DNA of 64,000 bases from Arthrobotrys musiformis. Its lineage: Eukaryota; Ascomycota; Orbiliomycetes; Orbiliales; Orbiliaceae. A program made the position numbers and the translations under genes. Positions within the stretch are counted from its first letter, which is position 1, and each line of letters starts with the position of its first letter. Under the pieces are notes generated by a model. That model was not told the origin of the DNA and ran no database searches. It saw only the letters and a list, made by a program, of their open reading frames with translations. Positions 1 through 11,790 of the stretch are shown here, one piece after another. The stretch covers positions 930,001 through 994,000 of the forward strand of contig JAVHJL010000011.1 of the NCBI GenBank assembly GCA_036971715.1, in the 5' to 3' direction.

Positions 1-3000
1 ATATCACCCTCAGTGTCGGAAAGTTGCTCTGCTGTTGCCGCGTAATGACCTGAAGACTTAATCCGCCACCAAGTGCCACCGGCAGCCCCGTTAGTTTTGA
101 GGGCGTTGAGCTGGAGAAAAGGTGGACTGTGGCTGGGTAGGTACCAGCATGAAGGAAATATCGTTGCATGGGCTCCGGGTGGAATACCCCTGGGGACATG
201 CTTGGTACCCCTTGGCTTGATGCCACCTTTGCACAGATCATCAAATCTCACGACAGGTTTAGGCTCTCACATTCACGGCCAGCGATGCGGGAGGAAACAG
301 TTACTTGTTTTCGACCCGTGACGGAAGGCGGTTCCCTTGAGTGATACTCATCTCATAGTCGTAATATTTCTTGTCGAAAGATGAAACATATCTTAGACCG
401 AATATCTTGGACAAATAAGGTGGTGGGGCGCCGTTCTTTTGATCCGAGCTAGTTTCCCGATGCTCAGAACGTTTTTTCAATAGCTCGAAAGGGTCTGGGG
501 ATCAAGGCAGCCCCACGCTAGAATTGATCATCGAAGCCGAACATGACCATAGAACTTCTGTGAAGTATGGAATAATTTTCTTGTCGTCTTTTGCGACAAG
601 GACCCTGCCAGACGGCCTTACTTCTTATGAGGCGTTTTAAGCAACCAGTCAGTCGGATACATATTGTGTCGAGTCTGTCGAGGGGCTATTTTGTCCGTTT
701 TTTTTGTTCCCCAAAATGAAAAATTTCCCTGAATTTTTAAGATTGACAACCTCGTTAATTAACGTTATTTCTCGGAGCCAAGTGCCCAAGCGAGTGCGCC
801 AAAGACTTAGCGTCGCAGAATGATTCCAAACTCGTAAAATCACTGATGGGAGATTAGTTCCAAAGGGAAACTATAAGTGGCAAAATCTCATCATTTTGCA
901 AGGGACAATGTTATCGATTGTGAGGCAGTAAGCTCTAATAACCCAAAAAGATGTCAATATCATGATCAACGGTTCGCACGGTCACAAAGAAGCTTCAACG
1001 GCCGCTACGGAAGTACAATCTAAGACGGATGTGTGTGTGTACCATGTATGTGATGCTCAAAGTCAAATGATGGTACGTACCCTGTGTACGGTTTCCCGTC
1101 GCCCTGTTTCAGCCTCATTTGAACCCTGACGAGAGTGATAACGGTTTCGATCACGTTTTCCGCGCGAGGAGATATGCATTTCCTGCCTCCGATGGGCGCA
1201 CCCATGGCATTCTGACGTAGAGATCGGAAAGATCCCATTGGCCGGGGTTGCCAGATTCTGACAGGGGTTATTTGGGAGAAAAGAGCAAAACTGGAGCCAT
1301 TCGCTTCCCCTTGCTGGATAAGCAAATAGAAGGCATTCTATAACGCCGAGAGACTATAACATGAAATAATATCATATTACAGAATATATCGGCCCATTTT
1401 GCTTTCATTCTGTCGTTTTTTCTGTTCATTCGGTTCATTCATTCGGTCACTCATCGTCATTCCTCTGTTCCTGTTGTCCGTGACCTCGGAACCTGTAAAT
1501 GCTATCCAGAACGCCACACTCTATTAACCTCCAGAAGTAACCAAAAAGAGAAATGTCGAGCTATACGCCCGGTTGTTTAGGATGAAAGGGGAACAAACCG
1601 TTCGAAATGGCCCCGAAGCAGCATCTTTTAGCGATGTGGATGGCCCGGGAGGCCGACGGGTGGCCGGGGTGCTTATATTAGAGTTCTCGTCATGAAACCC
1701 GACTGTCCGGGAGGGCCTCTGGTTCGTCGTTAAGATTAAGGAGGCTATACCAGTGGCTTATTAAGAAGAAGAAACAGGTTACTCACACACACCTTTGTGA
1801 TGCAACTACCAGGCCTAGTGACGAGGCTGATGGAGTTCTGTGTTGCGTGTCGTCGAACTGAGGCTGGATGTGTTATGTCATGTGTTGTTTGACCACCTTG
1901 ATCTTATCACCGATAAGCGACAGGAAAATTCAGGTTTTCAGTTCGAATCCAAAGTCTACGACACCATCTAGAACCCTGCACCACCACCACCAGCCTTGAG
2001 ACGTCGACGGTCTCGAATGCACGAATTGAACTCGTGAACTCGGAAACTCGGTCTTGTACTTGCATCCTCCCAGAACGATCATTCACCTGCACCCGACCTC
2101 CCAGCGAATCAGGAGTTATCGAGTTCCACAATTTGCCCACCATGCAGATTTCAGAGGAAACCAAGGTTGGTTACTATTCCCTTCGGCTTTTCAGCTGGGC
2201 TTGCGCCCTACTTTTCAGCTACCAGCATTGCCCTTGAACAGCTCTGCTTGGTGACTATGCAACTTCAAGCCCCTTCGTGTTTGCATGTCTCAAGCTAATT
2301 GAAATGTGATATGATCCAGGAGCGAATCACTCGTATTATCGACATTTCGAGGGTCGCTATTCATTAGTACGTACCGGCTATAGGTCCTACATCCGCGGGA
2401 CTGGATTCTGCGCCTCCACCCATATGCCGTAGCCTTGGGATCATGCTGACGGCCACTTTTTTTTTCCCGTTATTTGTTTCCGATAGTGGCTACCTTCCTT
2501 TGATTCTCTATATCGGATACACCCAGAGCGAGCCGAAGCCATCGATTATCAGGTATCTCATCTATTATTATACTCGTGCCCTTATTGACCCCCAAAGGAC
2601 GGTGACTTACGGAATACGTATGTAGGCTTTTGACGCCACTCGCTTGAAGAATCCCCGAATATCAATCTCCTCTCGGCATTTGTAATCCTCGGCATCTGGA
2701 ATCATCCCACCGTATCACATTATGCATCCGATGCTGCCTGTGAGAATTTTGGCATGAGTTATGCGGTTTCAACAATGCAGTTTCCAAGGGGGGGGCTAGG
2801 ATGGCATGCTATAGAGCATAGTATCCAGCAAATATGAAGTCACGTGTTGCTTCTAGCTTCTGGCGGTCAGCGAGTAAGCTCTAGCGGCTGCGATATATCA
2901 ATATTGATATCACATTGTACATATACGCTGTAATTATAGAATATCATTTTTTGGAAGTAAATTTTAAAGAGGTTTAAAAGTTTTTGCTTTCAGTCAAATC

Positions 3001-3205
3001 TAGCCTGATGCATCAATACTGCGCTGCACCTAGAACTAGCCGCCAAGCGCGATGCGATCATGGACACATGCTTGTGGTCATACAATTTTTGACTCACCAA
3101 CACATCCCACCGGCGGCCAGAATAACCATCTCTCCCATCTCCGATAACAGACTCGAGAGACCATAGCACATTCAATTGGCCTTACCACGCCTGTATATTT
3201 CGAAA
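1..3205. other. Gene-free stretch upstream of aspartyl-tRNA synthetase
   Basis: I see no convincing coding exon here. The open frames are short, low in recognisable motifs, and overlap on both strands. There is a G run near 2789-2796 and an AT-rich part near 2890-2970. The last 200 bases presumably hold the promoter and 5' leader of the downstream gene. No tRNA or transposon end was recognised. Confidence 0.5.
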
Positions 3206-5139
3206 ATGTCGTCCGAAGCGTCTTCATCGAAGGCTCCAGAACAGCCTCTCGAGGCTGGTGTCGAAAAACTTGCTGTTCAGGAAGACGTCCCACTTGGGTA
3301 CATGCCCCACTACCCCACCATGTGCACACAGTTCGCAACATTGGTCGATTGCCCTGCTAATACCTCCGCCCGCTCTAATATAGTGAGGATGGGAAACCTC
3401 TTTCGAAGAATGCCATAAAGAAACTGCAAAAGGAAAAGGAAAAGGCGGAAAAGGCAGCGAAGCGGGCAGAACAGGAAGCTGCAGCTAAAGCCGCACGTGA
3501 AGCCGCTAATGTCGACACCGCATCAGAAAACTACGGGACGCTGCCGTTGAATCGTTCCACCGAACGTACCGGTGCTGCTCGGATTGCCTTTGGTAGTCTC
3601 AAGGAGGAGGATGAAGGCAAGCAGGTTTTGTTCCGTGCTAGGGTCCACAATGCTCGTGCTCAGGGCAATAAGATGACCTTCTTGGAACTGAGGCAACAGC
3701 ACCAGACGATCCAGGCTTTGCTATCGGTTCAAGCCGACGGTAGCGTCTCGAAGCAGATGGTCAAATGGGCTGCTTCTATTAGTTTGGAGTCGATTGTCCT
3801 CGTTCATGGCGTCGTTGCGAAGCCCTACGAGCCAATTAAGGCGACCACCGTTACGGACGTTGAAATTCACATCTCTAAATTATTTATCATCTCCGAGGCC
3901 GGCCCATTGCCCATTCAAATTGAAGACGCATCGAGATCGGAGGAGGAATCCCAGAAGCTCGGACTCCCGATTACTACTCTGGCTACCAAGCTCGATAACA
4001 GAGTGATCGATTTCCGAACCGTTACAAACCAGGCTATTTTCAGAGTATCAAGTGGTGTCTGTGGGCTATTCAAGGAGTTCTTGTCTGCCCGTGGGTTCGT
4101 CGAAGTGCATACTCCAAAGCTTCTCGGTGCTCCCAGTGAAGGTGGTGCCAATGTCTTCGAGGTGACATACTTCAATAGGAAGGCATACCTCGCGCAGAGC
4201 CCGCAGTTGTATAAGCAGATGCTTATTGCTGGTGACTTTGAGAGAGTGTTCGAGATTGCTCCTGTCTTCAGGGCTGAGGATAGCAATACTCCTCGCCATA
4301 TGACTGAGGTACAGTCCCATTCGTCCACCTTATTTTAAAGGCCCTCTAACCAAAAATAGTTCACCGGTCTCGATCTGGAAATGGCATTCGAAGAACATTA
4401 CCATGAAGTCATGGAACTCATCGGAGAAATGCTTATCTTCATCTTCAACGGACTCAAGGAGAGATACGCCGAGGAGATCGCCACCGTCAGGAAGCAATAT
4501 CCAGTTGAGGAATTCAAGATTCCAAAGGACGGCAAGCCTCTCGTTTTGACGTTCGCTGAGGGTATCAAGATGCTCCAAGAGGCTGGCCGTGAGGTTGAGC
4601 CCCTTGAGGACTTGAGGTAAACTTTGACATAGCACTACCCATTTTTTTCACACCAAAAACTCACATCTTTTTTAGCACCGAAAACGAGAAGTTCCTTGGA
4701 CAACTTGTCCTCGAGAAGTACGATACCGACTTCTACATTCTCGACAAGTTCCCATTGAGCGTTCGACCTTTCTATACCATGCCCGACCCCACTGACCCCA
4801 ACTACTCCAACTCTTACGGTAACCATTCCCCTAATCTTTTACCATTTAAATGAACAATATCTAAATATCATAACAGATTTCTTCATGCGTGGGCAAGAAA
4901 TCTTGTCCGGCGCCCAGCGTGTCCACGACTCCGCACTATTGGCAGAGCGAATGAAGAGCCTCGGAGTCGACCCGGGCAACGCAGGTCTAGTTGACTACGT
5001 CAATGCCTTCAAGTACGGTGCTCCACCACATGCCGGCGGTGGTATCGGTCTCGAGAGAGTCGTCTTCCTATGGCTAGGACTTGGAAACATCAGACGGGGC
5101 AGTGCATTCCCACGTGACCCACAGAGATTGAGGCCGTAA
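3206..5139 (+). CDS. DPS1: Aspartyl-tRNA synthetase, cytosolic
   Basis: This enzyme charges tRNA-Asp with aspartate in the cytosol. Five exons are predicted: 3206-3297, 3384-4308, 4360-4616, 4676-4818 and 4877-5139, giving 559 residues. All junctions are GT-AG and keep phase. After a short acidic start comes a Lys/Ala-rich helix (about residues 35-65), like the RNA-binding N-terminal extension of fungal and animal AspRS. Next is the OB-fold anticodon-binding domain (around VLFRARVHNARAQGNKMTFL), then the class II core. Motif 2 is visible as FRAEDSNTPRHMTEFTGLDLEM, split across intron 2 after GAG. Motif 3 is GGGIGLERVVFLWLGLGNIR, and the protein ends FPRDPQRLRP, as is usual for the family. The start is the first ATG in frame. 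Length and motif order match the eukaryotic cytosolic enzyme rather than a mitochondrial one, which would have a targeting peptide. Confidence 0.95.
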
Positions 5140-5900
5140 ATATTCAGATTTGGAGGAATAAAGAATGGAGCTTCAGCATATTTTGGATTTGGAGGTATAT
5201 AACAAGAGTCTAGAATATTAGTAGACTTTGTAATTACATGGGCAAGAATGTTGTAGATAGTTTTGCATCAAATCGCCCTTGCGAAATCATTGTGTCGATG
5301 GGTCGCCTGGTATCGCTAGTCTATTCACCGTGAAATTTATGGATCGACTATATCATGGTAGTCTTGATCTCTAGCGGCTAACTAACTAAAGCCACAGGTT
5401 ATTTTGTGACATATAACTAGGCCGATAATATATATCATGCCATAGACCGCTCACTCTTTGTGCGGTCTGGGTACGAGACCACTATAGACTTTGGGCAGAC
5501 CTGGTTTACAAGACAGGCCATGGAAGCCTTTAACCAAGGGACCCCTAGCCCGTATCCGTGTGTATGTACATACATCATCGTTCGGCAAAGGCCACTTCTC
5601 GTGCGCCTGAGTTCGAGGCTAGCTTCTCATGTCTTAAACGTGCGCCCTAATCAAACAGATTGCGTTTTGATGATATTGATATATATCATAGCATTAATCT
5701 TGTCTCGTACCCAGACCTGGGAGGCATTAATCCTAGGAAATACCTAGGTAAACAGAAAATTATATGCGTTACGTATGTACATAAATGGGAATATGAGGTG
5801 ATATATCATTGCATCCTCACCAAAATCCAAATCCAAAACCAAAGTGCTCCATAAAATGATTAAAACCCGCAATTAACTTTTGTCTCCGCCCCATGGTCAG
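5140..5900. other. Intergenic region between convergent genes, with a dispersed repeat
   Basis: This lies between the 3' ends of the plus-strand AspRS gene and the minus-strand glycosyltransferase-like gene. Apart from the repeat block listed separately (5445-5716), it is AT-rich and shows no coding potential. Confidence 0.5.
5445..5716. repeat. Dispersed repeat copy A, MITE-like, with inverted ends
   Basis: A 15-bp perfect inverted repeat lies at 5465-5479 (GTCTGGGTACGAGAC) and 5702-5716 (its reverse complement). Just outside the left arm, 5445-5451 (AGACCGC, ending one base into the next block) and 5462-5468 (GCGGTCT) can form a hairpin. The 18-base block at 5451-5468 recurs exactly at 9301-9318. 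The block GGGTACGAGACCA at 5469-5481 recurs at 9518-9530. The right end (AATCTTG... TCTCGTACCCAG) resembles 9573-9601. No clear target-site duplication and no transposase frame are visible. A small non-autonomous DNA element fits best, but the class is unproven. Confidence 0.5.
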
Positions 5901-7316
5901 TTAACCAAGAATCCTCGCGCCAGTAGTTTGCCCACCATATCGATATCGCCTCCCGCTCCTCTTCTTCCAACAGGTATCCCAGCTCGAATACCCAGCCTGA
6001 TCATGCCATTGCGTCAACAACTCCAACTGTCTCGGGAAAATATTCCTATTGGCCTTCTGAAATATCATTTCATAAGGATGCAAACTAGTTCCGAAATATG
6101 CATTATCCCCGAGCACTTCTCCATGTGAGCAGGAATGCGCGTAGTCCGGCGCCGACATGAACGAAGACATCATAACGGTGATATTGTAACCCGCGTCTAA
6201 CATTGTTTGTGCCGAATGTTCTTCCGCACCGACGGCGTCGTAGAAGCCCGGGAAGCAGTGGTTTAGAACCGGGAGGAGGACTTTGAGACCGATGCGGTCG
6301 GTGGCGAAGAGCATTGATTGCATTACTTTACGTTTTCCACCGTCGGCGTTGCAGCGCATGGTCATTCCGACGAGCTAAAGGGTAGATTAATTGGTTAGTT
6401 GATATGTTATTCATGGTCTTTAGGCTAGCCGTACGTTGGAAGGGGTGATAACATACCTTATTCGTTTCCGTTATTTTGCTAAGGTAAGCATCGCTCCAGC
6501 ACTCCGTACTCCACGACGGCATGAAGGGGCCCCGAATAGAACCATTCATCATAATGAACCGGTTATATTTCTTTATCAGCGTGCTATTATTGGCCGTCAA
6601 CACCTCCGCATGACTGCCCAAATCAAAACAAGTATTGTTGCGACGAATGATTTGGATATTGGGTGCCCCTGGGATGTGATCTGCTATATCGGTTTTGCCA
6701 TTTAGAATAAAGATGAAATCGGCCTGAGCATGAAGACCATGGCGGATGAAGAAGAGGGCGTTTGTACGGGCGTTCTCGGTTTCGAAGTAGACGTAGGTTA
6801 TTAAGAGGCGCTCCTCCTCTTCAAAGGAGTCACTCTCTGGATCGGCTTCGAGGGAGGTCTCGAGACTATCCGTCCCGTTTGTCGAAAGAGAGGAGTTGTA
6901 CGACGATGTCGATGTAAGATTGAAGGAAGATGAATTCAAAGGTAAAAGCTATGGGATTGATATGTTAGGATATGCTTGTGCACATAGATATATATATGAG
7001 GTGTAGCCAAGTGAGCGCCCATGGGCACTAGGATAGAGTCTTTTCTTACTGAATTTTCCCTACTGATTTCACACTTGGACATGGCGACACTACCTCCTAA
7101 ATGGAATCCGAATAAGAAGATGAAGATAGCCACCAGGAATAACCATAGTTTCGAAATGATCCTTGATATCCAGTGGCCTAATCGGGCAGATCTCTTTGAT
7201 TTCGGGATGAATTCCTTTGATTCCGAATCGCTATCCCAAGGCGATAACGGTCCGTCACTATCTGAACGGGAGCTTGTCGAGATTTCTGGAGTTCTGGTGA
7301 AGGAGATGGCCGACAT
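5901..7316 (-). CDS. Putative type II membrane glycosyltransferase
   Basis: Three exons on the minus strand (7316-7050, 6948-6457, 6374-5901) give 410 residues, with all introns GT-AG and phase 0. A Ser/Asp-rich cytosolic tail is followed by one hydrophobic anchor at about residues 55-76 (KLWLFLVAIFIFLFGFHLGG). A Ser/Thr/Asn-rich stem comes next, and then a lumenal domain. The domain contains FIFILNG, NTCFDLGSH, RFIMMNGSIRGPF and, near the end, a Cys/His-rich stretch. This layout is that of a Golgi or ER resident glycosyltransferase. The DLGSH...NGSIRGPF pattern recalls the rhamnan-synthesis-F-like group, but substrate and linkage cannot be read from the sequence. It converges with the AspRS gene. 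The start ATG sits at 7316; no better upstream ATG is visible. Confidence 0.75.
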
Positions 7317-9300
7317 GTTTTTGGAGAAAACAAGAACTTAAAAATTATATGGTGGTAACGAGCCCACTATACTATCACCCTTAAGTCTGGCCGGGGAAAG
7401 TATTTAAATAGGTTGAATTAAAGAAGTACAACGGGGTTTTTACTCGTATAATCCAAAAGGGTGGGTCGGAAAGGCTACAAGTTTTGTAATCAGTGGCTGG
7501 CAAACGATACGATACAATATAACTAAAAATATATAACCAAGGTAAAATGTGACATTGAATAAAAGTTCGATTGAGTATGGGACGGTACGAGGTAGGAAGG
7601 CCTAGGAGCTAAATGCTACCACCATCTGTTGACTTGAGAGGACGCTTGTTTCCCATCCAGCATTTCGCTTAATATATGAGCAAGGGTTCGATCTATCGAT
7701 ACTTAAATTTAGCGGTGCGGTACATTAAGCTTATAAGTTGAGTAAGCATAAAATCTCCTGAATATATATCCTTCGCATGGCCATATGAATAAGGCTCATT
7801 GAGCGTGAAACTTTTGGAACCCTCAATGGTCAGACTTGCAGAGGCCATGGGAGGTGAGCAAACGCAAGGATTATGCTGATCTCGCGAAGCTTAATTCAGG
7901 GTGAGCTGTGTGGGTGTAGTCTGGGGGTCACTCGTGTGGGTGGGTCTATGGAAGCCACTGATATTACCGGGTTTGTGCGACAGCGAATTTTTATCCGATA
8001 TCCATGCCATGTTGTGCGAACTAGTTTTCCCGAGCCGCCGCTTGGGATCCTCGTGTCTATGAACGTGAAGGCTACATATGCACGTTCTAGCGCAAGAACC
8101 CTGGCGTGGCCAGCGATTTTCTCGAAGGAAAGTTTCAATTTTCGTTCTCAAACGTAAATATATATCTTGGGCTTGCAATTTGCAATGCTGCGGCTTCGTG
8201 TTCATAGGCTGCAAAACGTAGAATATGACTCAAAATGGGGGGGTGAGGACATTGGTATCCTGTTCATGAGTTGGAGCATTGCCTGTGAATGAGACCAAGC
8301 ATTGGATAATACACACTGAGTTTGCCCCTATCATGATCGGCGCCCGCACTCAAGGCTGATAACCTGTAGCCTCGAATCAGGATAACGTGATCGAATCGAT
8401 TCGAAAAAATGATATGCATGCAACCAGAGGTATGTGCACGTTCGCATTCGGTGTTAACTTCGTGTCCCTAACTCTGCCAAAAATCATACTGAATTGCATG
8501 TAGACCAATAGGCAGTGCATGATCTTAAGCCCATTACTTGTGTGCTTCGGCCAGCTCACGATTGTTTGATTGATTGAACAATGGTGCTGTTCCCTTTTCT
8601 TGTTTTTAAAAAAAGAAGAAGGAAGGGAAAGGGAAATGGTGTTGTTAGTGTGGGATTGTGGCCTGAGTCTTAGCGGTAGACCTTGTAAGCTCATCTACAT
8701 GGCTCTATTACTATTGCATTGTCAAGTTCCGATCGTGGTGCAGGCAGCTCAGACAGCTATCGATGCTGGGTGTATATTATAATTGCAAGTCGGCACAACC
8801 GTACAAAATTTTGTTGAAAAGATTGTGCAAACTTAACCTCACACAATTGTGGGCACCCGCACCTGTGGGAGGCACGAGGCTGAGTTTCCAGCTGAACCCA
8901 TGTTTTCGCCAATTTTGTGATTTCATTGCATGTTAATATCGAAAGCTTGCATCAACTCGGCGAGCGGAAATCAAATTTGCCATCAATTTGATCGCCTATT
9001 GGCCATTTGTGTCGTGTTCAAGAGGAAATACCTTGGCGCTTCAGTTGGTGTGAGCTTTATAAATTTAAGCTGGCTAAGCTTTCATGTGTACCACGTAGCA
9101 CCTAGTTATGTGCCAAAATGTGTCAAAGTGGGCGGTCTCGTTGACCCGGGCACCCAGAAACCGGTCAAAAGGGGATTTATTTATTTAAAAGCCCCTGTAA
9201 GTGGGTCTGCTAACCCAATTTGGGTCTCACTCAGGCCTTTTCATCTTATCGTCGAGGATAAGGGTTGAAATTGAACACTTTTATGCAAATACTATATCGG

Positions 9301-9601
9301 TCACTCTTTGTGCGGTCTACGCTCGAGGCCGTATGATACTATGTGTATATATTAATTTATTATATTGTTCAGTAAACCACTTGCTTACTGGCCTACTTAC
9401 AGGCCTGCCTGCCCGTGGATCTACCTGTGAATCTAATTGTGCACTGAATGTTTGGGTGGTGTGGGCCCCGAGTCCGAACCACCCCCGCCTAGTTAGAGCG
9501 AAGCCCAAGTAGAGTGGGGGTACGAGACCAGTGGTACCCAAAAGTGGTTGGGCAGCCCACTTTTTTTGTTCATAATCTTGACATTGGGGTCTCGTTCCCA
9601 G
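9301..9601. repeat. Dispersed repeat cluster B, related to 5445-5716
   Basis: The 18-base block at 9301-9318 is identical to 5451-5468. The 13-base block at 9518-9530 (GGGTACGAGACCA) matches 5469-5481 and is followed in both copies by TTGGGCAG a short way on. The right edge, AATCTTG... GGTCTCGTTCCCAG (9573-9601), matches the right end of copy A apart from an insertion. 9516-9530 and 9587-9601 form an imperfect inverted repeat. In copy A the first two blocks are adjacent, whereas here they are about 200 bases apart, so one copy has been rearranged or has taken an insertion. Confidence 0.45.
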
Positions 9602-9748
9602 CCTCACAGTGACATTGGAAGGTTTTCATAACAAGCTCGAAATTGGGTCGAGAGCCCCTGTAGCTAAAACACTACAGACGTGTGCTTCGGCTTGCAGGGG
9701 CGACGTCGGGGCGGTATTTTCATGCTGTCATGGCGTTTTGAAACATAG

Positions 9749-9900
9749 GTGCCTCAATTTCGAAGGGATATATTACCGAGGGATCTCCAAAATTGCCAAA
9801 ACTTGCATGGCATGTTTGATGGGGCCTCTTACGTGCTTATCTTAGTAGATTACTATTCGCGAATTCGGCCGACCTGCGGGTATCAAATACCGCTTCAGTC
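9749..9900 (+). pseudogene. Possible retroelement integrase remnant
   Basis: A short frame reads GASYVLILVDYYSRI at about 9826-9870. This resembles the stretch after the zinc finger in retrotransposon integrases, which in Ty1/copia and gypsy elements contains a Y.L..VD.YSR pattern. A neighbouring frame just upstream reads KTCMACLMG, similar to the second half of an HHCC finger. The two pieces lie in different frames and no polymerase or LTR is visible, so at most this is a decayed fragment. The match is short and could be chance. Confidence 0.25.
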
Positions 9901-10612
9901 CTCTATATTGTCTCGTCGCCAGACTCCTCAACTTGCCTCTATATAACATTCGTAGTCGCATTTGGTTTACGAGATAATAGATATATATATAACCATTTAA
10001 ATATCAATATATTTGGCAGACTAATCTAGGTCCTCAACGGTGCAAATTTAAATGGCCCAAGTTCGCGGCCGATTGACCGGGTCGACTGAATCCTGCTGGG
10101 CCTAGGTACAGGTATGACCAGGCCTGTTTGCTTCAGGCGGCCTGAAAGCCCTTGGCCCTGCCTCGCGGTCGGCTAGGTTTATTTTGAATTCTGTGCTGGG
10201 CATCGCGCATGTGTCTACACTCAGATAATCTACAGATACCTGAGCAGGTATGATTCATGCCTGAAAAATTTCAATACTAAGCCTGAGTTATGTAAGATTC
10301 TAACAAGCGAACGAGTATAAATATCTGTGTAGACGAGTTCACCGGGCTTCGGATCCTTATCTACTTAGTTTCCTATCGATATCATATCATATCGCCGCTG
10401 AGTGCGAACTAGGAGGTCAAAATACCACACCCAACGCATCTCGCTCCCCACTCCCGTAGAAGCTATACCGTACAGCTAGGTGCCAGAAACGTCGATATCA
10501 ATACATTTAGTACTGCAAAGTCCAAGATTTGTCACAGGACCTCGGATTTAACCCTTCATCCTTTACGGTGATCGGAAGTAGCACTGCATCTCATACACAA
10601 TCCAAGCCCAAG

Positions 10613-11428
10613 ATGGCTACCGAATCCGAATCCGCTGCTACTCTTTCTCGCAGTCCGACCCCCACACAAACCTCCCACGATACCTTCGATGCCAATTCCG
10701 ATAACGAAGCTGCCACAAACACCGACATTTCCTCTAACTCAAGTGACGACGAAGATGAAGGACCCAATTATGGCATGACCGGCAACCTTACAGATGGCCG
10801 TCACTATCTCAACAACGCCTTCTTCACCAGCCTAATCGAGTCCCTAAATACTATCACAAATTCCTCCACCGATGCCTCAGTTGGCACCTCCACCGCCTTA
10901 TTACGCAAATACTACGTCAGAAAACTTACCGAGCTATCGAATAGACCCGAGTACGACGTTCCACTTACAACTCCTCCTTGTCCACATATCTCTCTTCTCG
11001 CTGTGGACCACCGGGGGAAAGGTGACGATGCTAGACTTGAATGCCCATGCTGTCTATACGAAGACCGACTCCCACAACTGAAAATCATCGCTGAAGATGT
11101 AGTAGGTGGTGTAATAACTTACAGGGTCTTGCTACAGCAGTTCGCAACATGGTTGTACGGACCCGATCAAGAGGAGCCATTGGGACTAGGGCAAGAGTCA
11201 GCGTTGCCGGAGACGGTGAAGGGACTTCCAGCCGGAGAGGCGGGGGTTGCGAAGTGGAATTTTATGACTGATGCTAAGGACACGGCAACTGGGGCTGATT
11301 CGATTATGGGGCTACAATTGTTTTTTTACTTTGTGAAGCCGTTGGTTGGGGGTGGAAGATTTGAGAGTCTCCAGCAGGATAGCGAAGATGAGGACTCTGG
11401 TGAAGATGAAGACTTGTCGACGTCGTGA
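10613..11428 (+). CDS. Uncharacterised protein, CPC/WLYG family, member 1
   Basis: Single exon, 271 residues from the first ATG at 10613; the open frame continues 5' without another ATG. I do not recognise a named domain. The N-terminal third is Ser/Thr/Asp/Glu-rich and probably disordered, and the C-terminus is again acidic. The folded middle contains YDVPLTTPP, then AVD, CPCCLYEDRLP, GGVITYRVLL and WLYG, near the end FFYFVKPL. The same order (Y-E-V-P-I-T-x-P-P, AVD, CPCACEDDLP, GVTFKMIV, WLYG, YWYVNKA) appears in the gene at 15853-16752, so the two are paralogs. They lie on either side of the ENA-type ATPase gene, and this one converges with it across about 360 bp. The Cys-Pro-Cys motif could bind metal, but that is speculation. 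Confidence 0.72.
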   Translation: MATESESAATLSRSPTPTQTSHDTFDANSDNEAATNTDISSNSSDDEDEGPNYGMTGNLTDGRHYLNNAFFTSLIESLNTITNSSTDASVGTSTALLRKYYVRKLTELSNRPEYDVPLTTPPCPHISLLAVDHRGKGDDARLECPCCLYEDRLPQLKIIAEDVVGGVITYRVLLQQFATWLYGPDQEEPLGLGQESALPETVKGLPAGEAGVAKWNFMTDAKDTATGADSIMGLQLFFYFVKPLVGGGRFESLQQDSEDEDSGEDEDLSTS

Positions 11429-11790
11429 GATTTTTCATTTGTATTTCTTGGAATTTAGAGGAAAGAGATTAGATAGTCAGGATTAAAAGTTCATATTGAT
11501 ACGAGGGAAATTGGAAATGTGCTCGGCTTAGATACCGTTTAATCAAAAAATTCGAGCTCTTATAATTGGTTAGTGATAGGCGTGATGCTAGTCACAAAAA
11601 ATTGGCCTGTCAAGATAGCCACGAAAGAATCAATATGAATTAAAGGCTCGGAAGCTAAACTAGGGACGTAACTATATTGATAATTGGCGAGGTTTGACAA
11701 GCATGGGTATTGACTCCAAACCCAAGAGCTAGCGTCCAAGGCCCTAGCACCTATATTCCAAGTATTTTTTAAAAAAATAGGTGCTGCCAA
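11429..11790. other. Short convergent intergenic region
   Basis: This separates the 3' ends of the plus-strand CPC/WLYG gene and the minus-strand ATPase gene. It is AT-rich and no gene is seen. Confidence 0.5.

Larger units (their letters stand above)
7317..10612. other. Gene-poor interval
   Basis: These 3.3 kb contain only short, unrelated open frames. They hold a second cluster of the dispersed repeat blocks (9301-9601) and a faint integrase-like remnant (9749-9900). A TATA-like ATAAATAT lies near 10317, about 300 bases upstream of the next gene. I recognise nothing else. Confidence 0.5.

Noticed and set aside
5460..5854. Short plus-strand frames
   Set aside because: They fall inside and just after the dispersed repeat, with AT-rich low-complexity ends and no protein features.
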